Origin: Colwellia psychrerythraea
GTDB lineage: Bacteria > Pseudomonadota > Gammaproteobacteria > Enterobacterales > Alteromonadaceae
DNA length: 64,000 nucleotides
NCBI RefSeq assembly: GCF_000764185.1
Contig: NZ_JQEC01000044.1
Location: forward strand, 124,001-188,000
Direction of reading: 5' to 3'
In this document: piece after piece, positions 50,026 to 59,975 of the stretch
How positions within the stretch are numbered: position 1 is the stretch's first letter
Layout of the letters: the number at the start of each line of letters is the position of its first letter
Made by a program: the position numbers and the translations under genes
Notes under the pieces: generated by a model
Databases searched by the model: none
The model's input: the letters and a program-made list of their open reading frames with translations, nothing else
What the model was told of the DNA's origin: nothing

Positions 50026-52299
50026 CTAAACCATAGTAGGAGTTTTAGACCTTACATGTTCTTGTTTTTTACTCCTGTCTACTCTCTTCTTAAATGTTTT
50101 ATTATTTTGCAGCATATCGGTTTCCAATTCGGTCAATAGCTCAACCATTTCGTTAGCTTTCGCTAAAATTTGCCGATCAGTAAACTCCGAATCGGAATTT
50201 ACAATGACATCCCGTAATGAAAAAGATTCTTGGTACGAGACACCGCAATCGACCTTCAGCAAGTTAACTTGTTCCGTAGGGTCAGAGATGAGCTCATAGA
50301 GTTCATATTCATTATTCTTACTGTGAGGAGTAAAGGTAGTGCTGCCATTAACAGAATCAAAAGTTATGTGCAGATAACGTACAAATTTCCACGTTCTCTC
50401 ATCATTGTCCTTACTTACCACACAGTGAACTTGGTTAGGGCCTTTAATAACTCCGCGAGTCATAGGCACATCGTCAAACTTTCCAGCGGCAATTAAATTA
50501 TCTACCGCTTTCATATATACATCAAAGGTAGAAACTTCAGTGGTCGGTACATCTTCTCTGGGTCCTCCCTCTTCAAGCGGCTCTGTGATGGTATCGTAGG
50601 TCATAAATAATATGCCATCTCGAGACCTGATATGATTGAATGTTTTTATTTTAGGTAATGGTGAAGTCTCTTGAATAACGGCCTTTATTAGCCCACTAAG
50701 ATCCGCTCCTACAGGATGAAGTATCTCCGAATGCCCTCTAACTGAACTAGGTAATGAATCCTGTAAAGATTGCATATAATCTTTCAGAGAAACATCATCA
50801 TTCGGCTTGGTGAGACCCAGAATAGTGGGTAACAAATCAATATGACTGGTAAGTTCATTGATTTCCCATGTTCCCTCTTTAGAATCTCTCATTTGCTCCG
50901 GTAAGCGTACAACCATAGGCACATGCACCACCTCTTCATAAGCGGAATGCCACTTTTCCATCATACCACCGTGGGATGCACCATATTCGCCATGATCGGC
51001 ACAAAAGATGACAATAGTATTTTCATCCTGACCGGATTCTTCCAAAGCAGTAAGTACTGCATCAATGTGTTTATCTACTTCGTAGATAAGGTATCCATAG
51101 TATTGTAAAAAGGCGAGTTTGGCATCATCCTTACTCGTATCGTCACCGCTAGTTAATTCAAAGGGGATACCGGTTAAATTTGCATCGGCAGTAATTTCAG
51201 CAGCCTTGGCCAAAACATAATCAGGATCGTTACGAAGTTTGGCTTCAGCGACCGCCAAACCTGTCAAAGAACCAAGAGCTAGACCCATTTTATAGGCATA
51301 TTCTTGTTGGCAAGAGGGCTTGTTGTTTTGACTCAATCCATTGTTCAATTCCTCCGGTGGCAATGCCGCATTGTCTTGTGGAAAAGCTACGGTTTTATTG
51401 CTACCGTCTTTATAGCCTTGATTGAGTTTTATCTTCATCGTGCCAAAAGTTGGTGTCGAAGCTACTGTGTGGCGGTGAGGCACTTTAAGCATTATCGGTC
51501 CATTAACTACCTCGACCACTTGATCACAAACTAGGCTGGGTAAACCTGGATAACAGGCTATATCATGGGGGTTGGCAAAGGAAGATACCGTAAACCAAGG
51601 ACTGGGCACTTTAGCCGATACATCAGAGTTGGAGTTGACATTATAGACATTCGCATCAGCGGTATTAACACTATAAGGATAACCCAACCCCTGACGACGA
51701 AGGAACGTAGTGGTTAAATCTCTGAACTGATAGTCTCGGTAATATCCTAGGTTGTTTTTTAATGAACCATGTGGATCAGGACGAGTTAGATCCCAGTCAG
51801 AAAAGCCAAAGCCCTCTAAGTCTTTGGTATCCTCCCCACTAATATGCCATTTACCAAAATAGTGGGTACTGTAGCCACTATCAATCATCCAATCTCCTAT
51901 CGTGGGGTGCTCTGTCTCTTTAAGCCAAGGGAAGCTGGCGTCTGCACCGTCTTTAAAGATACCATCGGTTTGGGTAACACCTGTTATGGTTCCGTATTGA
52001 CCAGTAAATATAGCAGAGCGGCTAGCTACACAGGCAGATGAAGCGATTCGGTGTTGATTGAAAATCACCGAGTTTTTGCGTAATTTACTGAAACCAGGGA
52101 AGAGTTTATCGTAATCTATATTGTTGTGCGTATAATCATCAACCACTTTAAAATTTAAAACGTTTTTAAGTGCTTTGACAAATCCCTCATTATCTCCGTA
52201 TTCGGGTTGAAAGCGCAACTGATCGACGATGATCATTAGGACATTTGGTTGCGTCGTTTTAGTTTTAGTTTTAGTTTTAGATTGAGTTTGCTCAGTCAT
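50026..52299 (-). CDS. sulfatase-like hydrolase (Cys-type, formylglycine-dependent)
   Basis: A 757-residue protein. The N-terminal metal site is NVLMIIVDQLRF (19-30); the sulfatase signature SSACVASRSAIFTGQYG carries Cys90, to be converted to formylglycine (C-x-A-x-R form). HYFGKWHISG and FCADHGEYGASHGG are the conserved downstream sites, including the Asp-His metal ligands. No signal peptide is seen, and an anaerobic or FGE-type maturase is not in the window. The gene stands alone. The substrate is unknown; marine sulfatases often act on sulfated polysaccharides or choline esters. The N-terminal Lys/Thr run is encoded by TTTTAG hexamers. Confidence 0.88.
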   Translation of the reverse strand: MTEQTQSKTKTKTKTTQPNVLMIIVDQLRFQPEYGDNEGFVKALKNVLNFKVVDDYTHNNIDYDKLFPGFSKLRKNSVIFNQHRIASSACVASRSAIFTGQYGTITGVTQTDGIFKDGADASFPWLKETEHPTIGDWMIDSGYSTHYFGKWHISGEDTKDLEGFGFSDWDLTRPDPHGSLKNNLGYYRDYQFRDLTTTFLRRQGLGYPYSVNTADANVYNVNSNSDVSAKVPSPWFTVSSFANPHDIACYPGLPSLVCDQVVEVVNGPIMLKVPHRHTVASTPTFGTMKIKLNQGYKDGSNKTVAFPQDNAALPPEELNNGLSQNNKPSCQQEYAYKMGLALGSLTGLAVAEAKLRNDPDYVLAKAAEITADANLTGIPFELTSGDDTSKDDAKLAFLQYYGYLIYEVDKHIDAVLTALEESGQDENTIVIFCADHGEYGASHGGMMEKWHSAYEEVVHVPMVVRLPEQMRDSKEGTWEINELTSHIDLLPTILGLTKPNDDVSLKDYMQSLQDSLPSSVRGHSEILHPVGADLSGLIKAVIQETSPLPKIKTFNHIRSRDGILFMTYDTITEPLEEGGPREDVPTTEVSTFDVYMKAVDNLIAAGKFDDVPMTRGVIKGPNQVHCVVSKDNDERTWKFVRYLHITFDSVNGSTTFTPHSKNNEYELYELISDPTEQVNLLKVDCGVSYQESFSLRDVIVNSDSEFTDRQILAKANEMVELLTELETDMLQNNKTFKKRVDRSKKQEHVRSKTPTMV

Positions 52300-52790
52300 A
52301 TAATTTTCCTTAATTATTATTACTGCTTATTTTAAGTGTGTAGCCAATTTAAGTTTGACCAGGTAGCTTTTGGAATTTACTAACTACTTCTTAGAGTAAA
52401 CTTCAACGATGTATTCAAGTATTTATACTGCACGAGTGCTTTCTAAATATCACCAACCTGCTCAAGCTTAAAATATCAAAGCTATTGTTTTTAATAAAGT
52501 AATATTTCATTTTCGTTTTGTGCTTTTAAGCATGAGCTTATTACCAACGTTATTAATCGGGTATCGCATAGGCGTAAGAAGAATGTTGAACTGTGTATAA
52601 CGCTTTAGGCTGAACGTCTAAATAATACCGTTTGGATAGGGGTGACTCATTGAATAATCGGCTTGGATGATAAAAATCAAATACATTATTAGTTATAGCT
52701 ATGGTGCCAAGGTGGCGAATTATCGGAGGTAAAACTGGGGATAGGGCAGACATAAGTTCAACAGTGAACTATGGGTGCCCTTTATTTCAT
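52300..52790. other. intergenic region with repeat debris
   Basis: About 490 bp without a gene I trust. A 66-codon frame at 52553-52753 has no ribosome site and no recognisable domain. A segment near 52686-52714 (TTAGTTATAGCTATGG then GCCAAGGTGGC) recurs near 49211-49240, suggesting shared mobile-element debris. Confidence 0.45.
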
Positions 52791-53039
52791 TTATCGAATC
52801 AAAATATTAGATTCTGTATTTATATCACCGTCAACATCAATCACAGCAACTTTACTGTCACATAGTAAAATAGCCAGAGGATTTGTATGGCCATCTCTAA
52901 TATAGGCGAGATTATAGCCAAAAGTATTTAAAATGCCTGATGCGAACTGCTGCGGAATTGTTAGCTGATTCAATAGAGCAGATTTACAAGGTGATGAGTG
53001 TCGTCTTTCTAAGTTTGTATTATCCATAATAATATCCAT
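52791..53039 (-). CDS. hypothetical short protein
   Basis: An 82-residue frame beginning MDIIMDNTNLERRHSS. The middle has a short hydrophobic strand followed by NPLAILLCDSKVAVIDVDGD. No family was recognised, and there are no signs of a signal peptide or membrane segment. It has GGA upstream of the start and is followed by repeat debris. It may be a small orphan gene or a decayed fragment. Confidence 0.4.
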   Translation of the reverse strand: MDIIMDNTNLERRHSSPCKSALLNQLTIPQQFASGILNTFGYNLAYIRDGHTNPLAILLCDSKVAVIDVDGDINTESNILIR

Positions 53040-53339
53040 ATATTAATTCCGTTTCGTGAGCGTGAATATATGGTGTTTACTGGGATAAGTAAATGGATAA
53101 ATTATAATCTGACAGAATAATTGATCACGAAGAAAAGAGCCTTGCTCCTCTACATTTAATAAGTAGCTAAGCTTATTCAGCTTGTTGACGTATATAAACA
53201 CAAAAGCAGCCTCAAAATTGAGGCTGCTTTTTTATTTGTACTTTGCTATTCCTGGCTAGGTTTAACTCATATAAACAATAAATTAAAATAACGAATAAAA
53301 TATAACCTTTTAATTTATAAGTTAAACAACCCGATTTTA
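53040..53339. other. intergenic region with terminator
   Basis: 300 bp without a gene; contains the hairpin at 53202-53233. Confidence 0.5.
53202..53233. terminator. bidirectional Rho-independent terminator
   Basis: Arms AAAAGCAGCCTCA and TGAGGCTGCTTTTTT around AAAT, 107 bp past the stop of the large lipoprotein gene ending at 53340. T-runs follow on both strands. Confidence 0.8.
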
Positions 53340-56300
53340 TTACAATTGATTTTGAATCATCACCCGGTGTCCAGTGAGATTATCAACCATATAAAGTGCG
53401 TCGATTCTTTCATCAGTAACAACAGATACTTGATCCTCTTTAAATAAATCAATACCTATAGGTTGCTGCAGATTAATGCCCATTGCAATGCTTTTGGGGC
53501 TGACAAAAGTACGTTCACCCGTATCTAAATCATAAGCAAAAACCGATTCGTGATCTTGGGACGATGCCAGTAATCGATTATTAGCAGTATCAATCACATG
53601 CCCTCTAGTATTGCTAATATCAGGACCACCTTGTACATCTTGTGCAGAAAAAACACTTCGAGCTCCAGTAGTTACATCAACAGCCCACAATGTATACGAG
53701 GTGCCATAAAAGATAACTCGTTTATTTACTGGATCAAATGTCATATCGTAATTGGCATAAAAGTTATTCTGCGCAACATTTTCTGGCAGTGTAATATCAA
53801 CAATCGGCGATACATCGGTTAATACTTTTTTCTCAATATCCCAAGCTAATAGGCTAAAACGACCAAAATTGGCTGGTACATCACCGTAATCAACTTGTCT
53901 GGCTAGATAAAGAATCTGATTAGCTTCATCCAGTGCAATGGAATCAACATTGAAGTTAGGATAGGCAACCGTTGCCTTCTCAGTTGCACCGATAAGTACC
54001 GTGTAGTCACCGGTATCAACATCAATTTCTAACACTTCATCATCCGAGCTACTGGTATCGTTATAGACAAACAGTGAGCGACTAGCTTCGTTAAAGGCTG
54101 CTATTTCAAAAGAGCTTGATGGATAACTGCCCAAAGTTGTCCAAATTTCAGTTGTTAGATCGAAGCTATGGACTTGAGCTTGGCTCACAACTGAATTGTA
54201 TCTATCTAACCAATAAAGCAAATTATCATCTGAGTTAATAACCACTTCTCTTGGCGTTGAAGGCGATATTGTGGCATCCCCTATGATTAAGTCTGGACCT
54301 TTAAATTCTGCTGATATATTAACCGCTGGAAAATTAGCTGCGAGCTGATAATGTAATTGCTGAAGATTTGCTTCACTGCCAGAGTCAATAATAAGCTCAT
54401 TATCGAGTACGGTAAAATCACTTATCCTATTTGAAACTTCACCTAATGCATTAAGCTTTGGCTCGAGATCGATAACCGATTGATTGGCAATATCAAGTAC
54501 ACAGAGTTTCGGGGAATCATAATACACAATGCTATGACTAACTTGGTGATAGCCATATTTTTCAGTAGATTCTGCAACGGCCTGACAACCATCATTGAGG
54601 ATCTGCACGGCTAATAAATTGCTAAATTCACAAGGTGCTACATCACAACTATTTAAATCAACTTCCGCAGTATGAGTCACACCACCCCGTTTGTCTTTGG
54701 AAATTAATAAAATCAGTGTATTGGCATCTTTATAATCGACTAAGCGGTAGTAAGCAGCGCTTTCGCCTGTAAAAGTTTGTAAATCGGGCAAATCCATTGC
54801 AATTATACTATTCAGGGCAATATCATAGAAAAGGGGTGGTTCATTTTGCTTTTTACGAGGTAATAATATTTGTCCCGCTGAGCCTCGGGTAGTATCAAGG
54901 TGCATATTGATATCATCTTCAATATCATAATCTACGTATCCCGCTGATTCAGGGCCATATAATTCAGTTAAGGCACCTGTTGCAAGCGTAATTGACATCA
55001 GTCTAAAGTTATATTCAAAGTCGTTCCAGTAATACAATAAGCTACCATCTTGTGAAAGCACCATACCTTCAGGTGGCTCTTCTTTTAATTCATCACGAAA
55101 CTCAACATCATTGGGAAAATCTTCAATTCTAAATTGATAAATCGCCGTGGTGTTTTTGCCATCAGCTGTGCGATGCAAAATACTCTTAGTGCCATCGTCA
55201 TAAATATAATAACTGCCATCGCTGCTATTTTTAGTAATTTGTCTTGTACCTGCTACAGCAATACCTACTCGTTTAATATTGATAACATCAAGAGTTTTAG
55301 TCTCATTACCCGCTGAGTACTGAACGTTAAAAGCATTTTCACCCATAACTAAAGGTAGTTTGGCAATCCAGAAGCCTTCAGTTTGGTAGGTAGTTATATC
55401 AACAGCAGTACCGTTAACAGTTAGATTTGCTACATCTTGGCCTTGGGTGCCTCTAATGATTATCGAGTCATTGTCAGTTAGCGAAGTCACTTTAGGGAAT
55501 ACTACAGCAACTAAGTAATCAGCATGGTTAACAGTAATAACGGCAGAATCTGTAGCGATTTCACCTTCATTATCGGTAACCGTTAATTGAAAAGTAAGGG
55601 TTAATGGCTCAAGGGTACTTGGTGCATCAAACGATGCGGCAGCAGTATCTGCACCGATAATAGTTACAGTGTTGCCATCAGTTTGTGTCCAACTATAACT
55701 TTCGATTGTGCCATCAGCATCTGTGCCGTTACCAGTTAAAGAAACAGTTGTCACTTCATTAACCGTTTGATCACTGCCAGCATTGACAGTAGGTGCTGCG
55801 TTAACAGGCTCTACCGTGATATCGATAATGTCCGTTGCACTAGCGCCATCACTATCAGTGACCGTCAATTGGAAAGTAAGGATTACTTGCTCAAGTGCAG
55901 TGGCTGTATTAAATGAAGCTGTCGCCATATCTGCATCAGTAATTGTTACAGAGTCTCCCTCAGTTTGTTTCCAGCTATAACTTGAAATTACTCCATCAGA
56001 GTCAGTCCCGCTACCCGTTAAGGCAACACTTGTCTCTTCATTAACAATTTGATCACTACCCGCATTTGCAGTTGGTGCAGCGTTAACAGGCTCTACCGTG
56101 ATAGTTATAATATCAGTTGCAGTTACGCCTTCATTATCAGTAACCGTTAATTGAAAAGTAAGGGTTACTTGCTCAAGCGCAGTGGGTGCAGCAAATGAAG
56201 CTGTCGCGGTATCTGCACCTGAAATTATTACAGGGGATCCCTTTGTTTGTATCCAGCTATAACTTGATATGGTGCCATCGGTATCATTTCCGCTGCCAGT

Positions 56301-56465
56301 TAGAGAAACTATTTCTTCTTCAATAACCGTTTGCTCACTGCCTGCATTGACAATTGGCGCGAGATTAACAGGGGTCACCGTTGGAGCTTCATCATCGCCA
56401 CCACCACAAGCTACAAGCTGAGTGATAAATAGCATGATTAATAGCTGAGTTGAACATCTTTTCAT
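53340..56465 (-). CDS. large lipoprotein with PKD-type repeats and beta-propeller-like domain
   Basis: A 1041-residue protein with a lipoprotein signal (hydrophobic residues 6-19, lipobox LVACGGG, Cys20). Three REJ/PKD-type Ig-like repeats follow, about residues 35-315, each with NAGSxQTVxEE, DGxIxSYSW and FQLTVTD. After that about 700 residues show repeated strand patterns (SLLYYWNDFEYNFRLMSI, NLLYWLDRYNSVVSQAQ, VIFYGTSYTLWAVDVTTG, RLLASSQDHESVFAYDLDTG) typical of a six- to eight-bladed beta-propeller. It is probably an outer-membrane-anchored adhesion or polysaccharide-binding protein. Monocistronic; about 580 bp separate it from glmS. Confidence 0.8.
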   Translation of the reverse strand: MKRCSTQLLIMLFITQLVACGGGDDEAPTVTPVNLAPIVNAGSEQTVIEEEIVSLTGSGNDTDGTISSYSWIQTKGSPVIISGADTATASFAAPTALEQVTLTFQLTVTDNEGVTATDIITITVEPVNAAPTANAGSDQIVNEETSVALTGSGTDSDGVISSYSWKQTEGDSVTITDADMATASFNTATALEQVILTFQLTVTDSDGASATDIIDITVEPVNAAPTVNAGSDQTVNEVTTVSLTGNGTDADGTIESYSWTQTDGNTVTIIGADTAAASFDAPSTLEPLTLTFQLTVTDNEGEIATDSAVITVNHADYLVAVVFPKVTSLTDNDSIIIRGTQGQDVANLTVNGTAVDITTYQTEGFWIAKLPLVMGENAFNVQYSAGNETKTLDVINIKRVGIAVAGTRQITKNSSDGSYYIYDDGTKSILHRTADGKNTTAIYQFRIEDFPNDVEFRDELKEEPPEGMVLSQDGSLLYYWNDFEYNFRLMSITLATGALTELYGPESAGYVDYDIEDDINMHLDTTRGSAGQILLPRKKQNEPPLFYDIALNSIIAMDLPDLQTFTGESAAYYRLVDYKDANTLILLISKDKRGGVTHTAEVDLNSCDVAPCEFSNLLAVQILNDGCQAVAESTEKYGYHQVSHSIVYYDSPKLCVLDIANQSVIDLEPKLNALGEVSNRISDFTVLDNELIIDSGSEANLQQLHYQLAANFPAVNISAEFKGPDLIIGDATISPSTPREVVINSDDNLLYWLDRYNSVVSQAQVHSFDLTTEIWTTLGSYPSSSFEIAAFNEASRSLFVYNDTSSSDDEVLEIDVDTGDYTVLIGATEKATVAYPNFNVDSIALDEANQILYLARQVDYGDVPANFGRFSLLAWDIEKKVLTDVSPIVDITLPENVAQNNFYANYDMTFDPVNKRVIFYGTSYTLWAVDVTTGARSVFSAQDVQGGPDISNTRGHVIDTANNRLLASSQDHESVFAYDLDTGERTFVSPKSIAMGINLQQPIGIDLFKEDQVSVVTDERIDALYMVDNLTGHRVMIQNQL

Positions 56466-57048
56466 TTTAAAATCCTATCTCTTGATTTAGCCTGAAAATG
56501 ATCAATATATTATTTTCAGGAAAATTAGCAAACACGAGTAAACGAAGACAAATGTCAAAATAACCAAAAAGGGATATATACAGAGGGAGTTTTATAATAC
56601 AAACTTCATTTTGTATGGATTAACTCGCCAATTATTTACCTAGAGCGATCCATACTCAATAACAAAATAACTCAGAACTTTACTTTTTCAAGCTTCCAAG
56701 GTATTAGCTACTACATTGATTTAATAGTTTGTATTCGTTATTTTCTGAGCTTTGAAAGTAAAAATAGCATTGCCATCAGGCAGCCATTATACCTTTGCAG
56801 TTATAGCGTCTCAGAAAATCCGATGCTCATTATATCAACAATTGTAATTGAATGTTACCTAGAAACTCTCGTATATTTTGTCCAGCACTTTTCAGAGGGA
56901 TTAGCAGCTCAGCTTCTTTGTAGGAAAGCTTATTAAAAATAATAAGATATAAAAAAACGACTACTCAAAGAGTAAGTCGTTTTTATTTGTACTTTAGTTA
57001 GTTTCTACAATAAAGAAACTAACCGGTCACCACATCATTGTGAGTGTC
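56466..57048. other. intergenic region between glmS and the large lipoprotein gene
   Basis: About 580 bp. The left part is AT-rich leader DNA of the lipoprotein gene. A hairpin at 56951-56985 terminates glmS. A stop-free frame on the minus strand around 56820-56945 (about 35 codons, LSYKEAELLIPLKS) has no start codon and may be a gene fragment, but nothing recognisable. Confidence 0.4.
56951..56985 (-). terminator. Rho-independent terminator of glmS
   Basis: Minus-strand arms AAAAACGACT-TACTC and GAGTA-GTCGTTTTTTT; T-run present, 64 bp past the glmS stop. Confidence 0.8.
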
Positions 57049-58881
57049 TTATTCCACAGTAACCGATTTAGCCAAGTTACGTGGTTGGTCAACATCAGTA
57101 CCTTTGATTATTGCTACGTAGTAAGAAAGTAACTGTAATGGCAAGGTATAGACGATTGGCGCAATGATGCCATCACACACAGGCACATTGATTACTTTAC
57201 ACGTGTCATCACTTGAGAAGTTAGCATCGCTATCAGCGAAGACATACATCAAACCACCACGAGCACGTACTTCTTCAACGTTTGATTTAAGTTTTTCGAT
57301 TAAATCATTTTTTGGCGCTACGACAATAACTGGCATTTCAGCATCAATTAACGCTAATGGACCATGTTTAAGTTCACCGGCAGCATAAGCTTCAGCATGA
57401 ATATATGAAATTTCTTTCAGCTTCAATGCACCTTCCATTGCGATTGGGTACTGATCGCCACGACCTAAAAATAAGGCATGGTTTTTATCAGCAAAATCTT
57501 CTGCTAAGTCTTCAATTGAAGACGCAAGTGCTAATACTTCATCAAGCTTTGCTGGTAATGACATTAATGATTGGGTAATTTCTGCTTGTTTATCAGCAGA
57601 CATACCGTGATGTTTGCCAATAGCCATAGTCATCATCAGTAAACCAACAAGCTGAGTGGTAAACGCTTTGGTTGATGCTACGCCAATTTCAGCGCCAGCT
57701 TTAGTCATAAAGGCTAGGTCTGATTCACGCACTAATGATGAGCCAGGCACGTTACAAATAACTAAACTTGATTGATAACCTATTTCTTTTGCTAAACGCA
57801 ATGCCGCTAAGGTATCCGCTGTTTCACCTGATTGTGAAATAGTCACTAATAATGAATTTTTCGGAACAAATGATTTGCGGTATCTAAATTCACTAGCAAT
57901 TTCAATATTACATGAAACACCGGCCAGTTCTTCTAACCAGTATCTTGCTACCATGCCCGAATGATAACTAGTACCACAGGCAATAATTTGTACATGTTCT
58001 ACATTTTTAAATATCTCATCAGCGCCGTCACCAAAAGTATTGATATCTAACTTGCCTGCGACTAAGCGACCTTCTAATGAGTTACGAATAGCAGTAGGTT
58101 GTTCATAAGTTTCTTTTAACATGTAGTGACGGTATTCACCTTTATCACCACTGTCGTGCGATACACTTACTTCTTTAGCTTCACGTATAACTGGCTTACC
58201 ATCAATATCAAAAATATTGACATCAAAACGACTAATTTGTGCTACATCACCTTCTTCAAGGTATGAAAATTTACGAGTTACTGGTAATAACGCCATAATA
58301 TCTGAAGCAATGAAGTTTTCGCCTAAACCGTAACCGATAACTAATGGGCTGCCTGAGCGAGCAACAATAAGGTTGTCTTGATCGCGACTATCCATAACAA
58401 CTGTGCCGTAAGCACCTTCAAGTTGTTTAACGGTTTTTTGTACTGCTGATAATAAACTATCACTGGTTTTTAATTCATGATGAACTAAGTGAGTAATAAC
58501 TTCAGTATCTGTTTGTGATAAAAACTCATAACCTAAACCTTGTAGCTGGCTACGCAAGGCTTGATGGTTTTCAATAATACCATTATGTACTACCGCGATA
58601 GTATTGCTTGATATATGTGGGTGAGCGTTCACTTCGCTTGGTGCGCCATGTGTAGCCCAGCGTGTGTGTGCTATACCTGTGCCACCAGCTAAAGGGGCTT
58701 CTGTTAGTGCTTGGTCAAGTTCTTGTACTTTACCTAAACGTTTAGTACTTAATAGTTCGTTCTTTTTATTGATTACTGCAACACCTGCAGAATCATAACC
58801 GCGATACTCTAATCGCTTTAAACCTTCTACTAAAATATCTGCTACATCTCGTTGGGCGACTGCGCCGACTATGCCACACAT
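57049..58881 (-). CDS. glmS: glutamine-fructose-6-phosphate aminotransferase (isomerizing)
   Basis: A 610-residue protein. Class II glutaminase domain starts at [12 protein letters not shown] (Cys2, the nucleophile after Met removal), with [11 protein letters not shown] and HTRWATHG; two SIS domains follow ([65 protein letters not shown]) and the C-terminal [13 protein letters not shown]. It makes glucosamine-6-phosphate, the first step to UDP-GlcNAc. Gene order glmU, DeoR-type regulator, glmS is typical in Alteromonadales. No glmS ribozyme (a Gram-positive feature) is seen upstream. Confidence 0.97.
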   Translation of the reverse strand: MCGIVGAVAQRDVADILVEGLKRLEYRGYDSAGVAVINKKNELLSTKRLGKVQELDQALTEAPLAGGTGIAHTRWATHGAPSEVNAHPHISSNTIAVVHNGIIENHQALRSQLQGLGYEFLSQTDTEVITHLVHHELKTSDSLLSAVQKTVKQLEGAYGTVVMDSRDQDNLIVARSGSPLVIGYGLGENFIASDIMALLPVTRKFSYLEEGDVAQISRFDVNIFDIDGKPVIREAKEVSVSHDSGDKGEYRHYMLKETYEQPTAIRNSLEGRLVAGKLDINTFGDGADEIFKNVEHVQIIACGTSYHSGMVARYWLEELAGVSCNIEIASEFRYRKSFVPKNSLLVTISQSGETADTLAALRLAKEIGYQSSLVICNVPGSSLVRESDLAFMTKAGAEIGVASTKAFTTQLVGLLMMTMAIGKHHGMSADKQAEITQSLMSLPAKLDEVLALASSIEDLAEDFADKNHALFLGRGDQYPIAMEGALKLKEISYIHAEAYAAGELKHGPLALIDAEMPVIVVAPKNDLIEKLKSNVEEVRARGGLMYVFADSDANFSSDDTCKVINVPVCDGIIAPIVYTLPLQLLSYYVAIIKGTDVDQPRNLAKSVTVE

Positions 58882-58952
58882 AATATTGATTCCTTTTTAA
58901 TTTTTACGTATTTAATTGTTTGAGCTTAACTAACTTGAATAGTTTATTTAAG

Positions 58953-59717
58953 TTAGCCTTTGGCGATAATTAACTTTACGCCTTGCTCTGTTAAGGCTGT
59001 GCGCATTTCTTCAGAGAGACCATCATCGGTGATCACTGTATGAATTTGCTGCCAGTTTAGTTCTAAATTTGGTATTTTTTTGGTTATTTTTGCTGATTCA
59101 ACCATTACGATAACTTCGCGAGCCACTTCAGCCATAACCCGGCTTAAGCCGATTAATTCATTAAAGGTAGTAGTACCACGCTTAATATCAATGCCATCTG
59201 CACCGATGAACAATTGGTCAAAATCATATGAGCGTAAAACTTGTTCGGCAACTTGTCCCTGAAAAGCTTCAGAGTTTGCATCCCAAGTGCCACCGGTCAT
59301 CAATAATGTTGGCTCGTTTTCCAATGCATGAATTTCGTTAGCAATACTCAGCGCATTAGTCATTACCACTAGACCTTTTTTATGGGCTAGTTCACTGACT
59401 AAAGCAGAGGTGGTTTGACCGCTATCGATAATGATACGGTTATGATCACGAATAAGCATTGCGGCTTGTTTGGCAATCCTTAACTTTTGCTGAGACAGTT
59501 GTTCGGCCTTTACTTCAGTAATTTCACTTGGCAAGGCCACCGCGCCACCATAACGTCTTAATAACAAGCCACTGTTTTCTAGTGCGGCAAGATCTTTTCT
59601 GATAGTGACTTCAGAGGTATCAAATTGCTTGGCTAAGCTATCTACGCTTACTTCGCCCTGAGCATTTAAGTCGGCAATTATATTATGACGACGTTGTTGA
59701 GTATTTCGTTTCGACAT
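58953..59717 (-). CDS. DeoR/GlpR-family transcriptional regulator
   Basis: A 254-residue protein. The DeoR HTH is at residues 5-58 (QQRRHNIIADLNAQGEVSVD, FDTSEVTIRKDLAALENSG). The C-terminal DeoRC sensor domain (about 75-235) has IIIDSGQTTSALVSEL, VMTNALSIANEI and LFIGADGIDIKRGTTTFN. In this gene order it sits between glmU and glmS, so it probably senses an amino-sugar phosphate and controls glmS. A proposed rather than shown role. Confidence 0.9.
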   Translation of the reverse strand: MSKRNTQQRRHNIIADLNAQGEVSVDSLAKQFDTSEVTIRKDLAALENSGLLLRRYGGAVALPSEITEVKAEQLSQQKLRIAKQAAMLIRDHNRIIIDSGQTTSALVSELAHKKGLVVMTNALSIANEIHALENEPTLLMTGGTWDANSEAFQGQVAEQVLRSYDFDQLFIGADGIDIKRGTTTFNELIGLSRVMAEVAREVIVMVESAKITKKIPNLELNWQQIHTVITDDGLSEEMRTALTEQGVKLIIAKG

Positions 59718-59860
59718 AGGATTTATGTTTAACTTATATGATTAATTTTGTTTCGAAAAGTTTCGAATCGCGGAACTTAGTTTCGCTATTGGGCGTATTA
59801 TGTTTCATACCGAAAGATAATGCAATTTTTTAGTTGTTATTAGATCAAAGAAAGGCACAA

Positions 59861-59888
59861 AAAAAGCGCTATAAAAATAGCGCTTTTT
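59861..59888 (-). terminator. Rho-independent terminator of glmU
   Basis: Arms AAAAAGCGCTAT and ATAGCGCTTTTT; on the minus strand the T-run follows (TTTTTTTGTG). Confidence 0.8.
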
Positions 59889-59897
59889 AAAATATTG

Positions 59898-59959
59898 TTA
59901 GCTAAGCTGAACTTTGGATAAGCAACATTTGCTCATTATTCTGAGCTCAGGTTAACTAA
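59898..59959. repeat. intergenic inverted repeat, family B copy 3
   Basis: Left arm TTAGCTAAGCTGAACTTTGG and right arm GAGCTCAGGTTAACTAA around AAGCAACATTTGCTC. It matches copies at 18482-18545 and 48979-49220. Confidence 0.7.
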
Positions 59960-59975
59960 GCAAAGTAACTACGAA

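Noticed and set aside
52255-52285. Phase-variable simple repeat in the sulfatase start
   Set aside because: The units are six bases long, so copy changes do not alter the frame; length change only adds Lys-Thr pairs.
52553-52753. 66-codon minus-strand frame (MSALSPVLPPIIRHLG...)
   Set aside because: No ribosome site, no recognised domain, lies across a repeated non-coding segment; more likely repeat debris.
56820-56945. Stop-free minus-strand stretch (LSYKEAELLIPLKS...)
   Set aside because: No start codon or ribosome site; about 35 codons only; no family recognised. Could be a fragment but not supportable.
57049-58950. glmS ribozyme upstream of glmS
   Set aside because: Only 71 bp separate glmS from the upstream gene, too short, and this ribozyme is known from Gram-positive bacteria.
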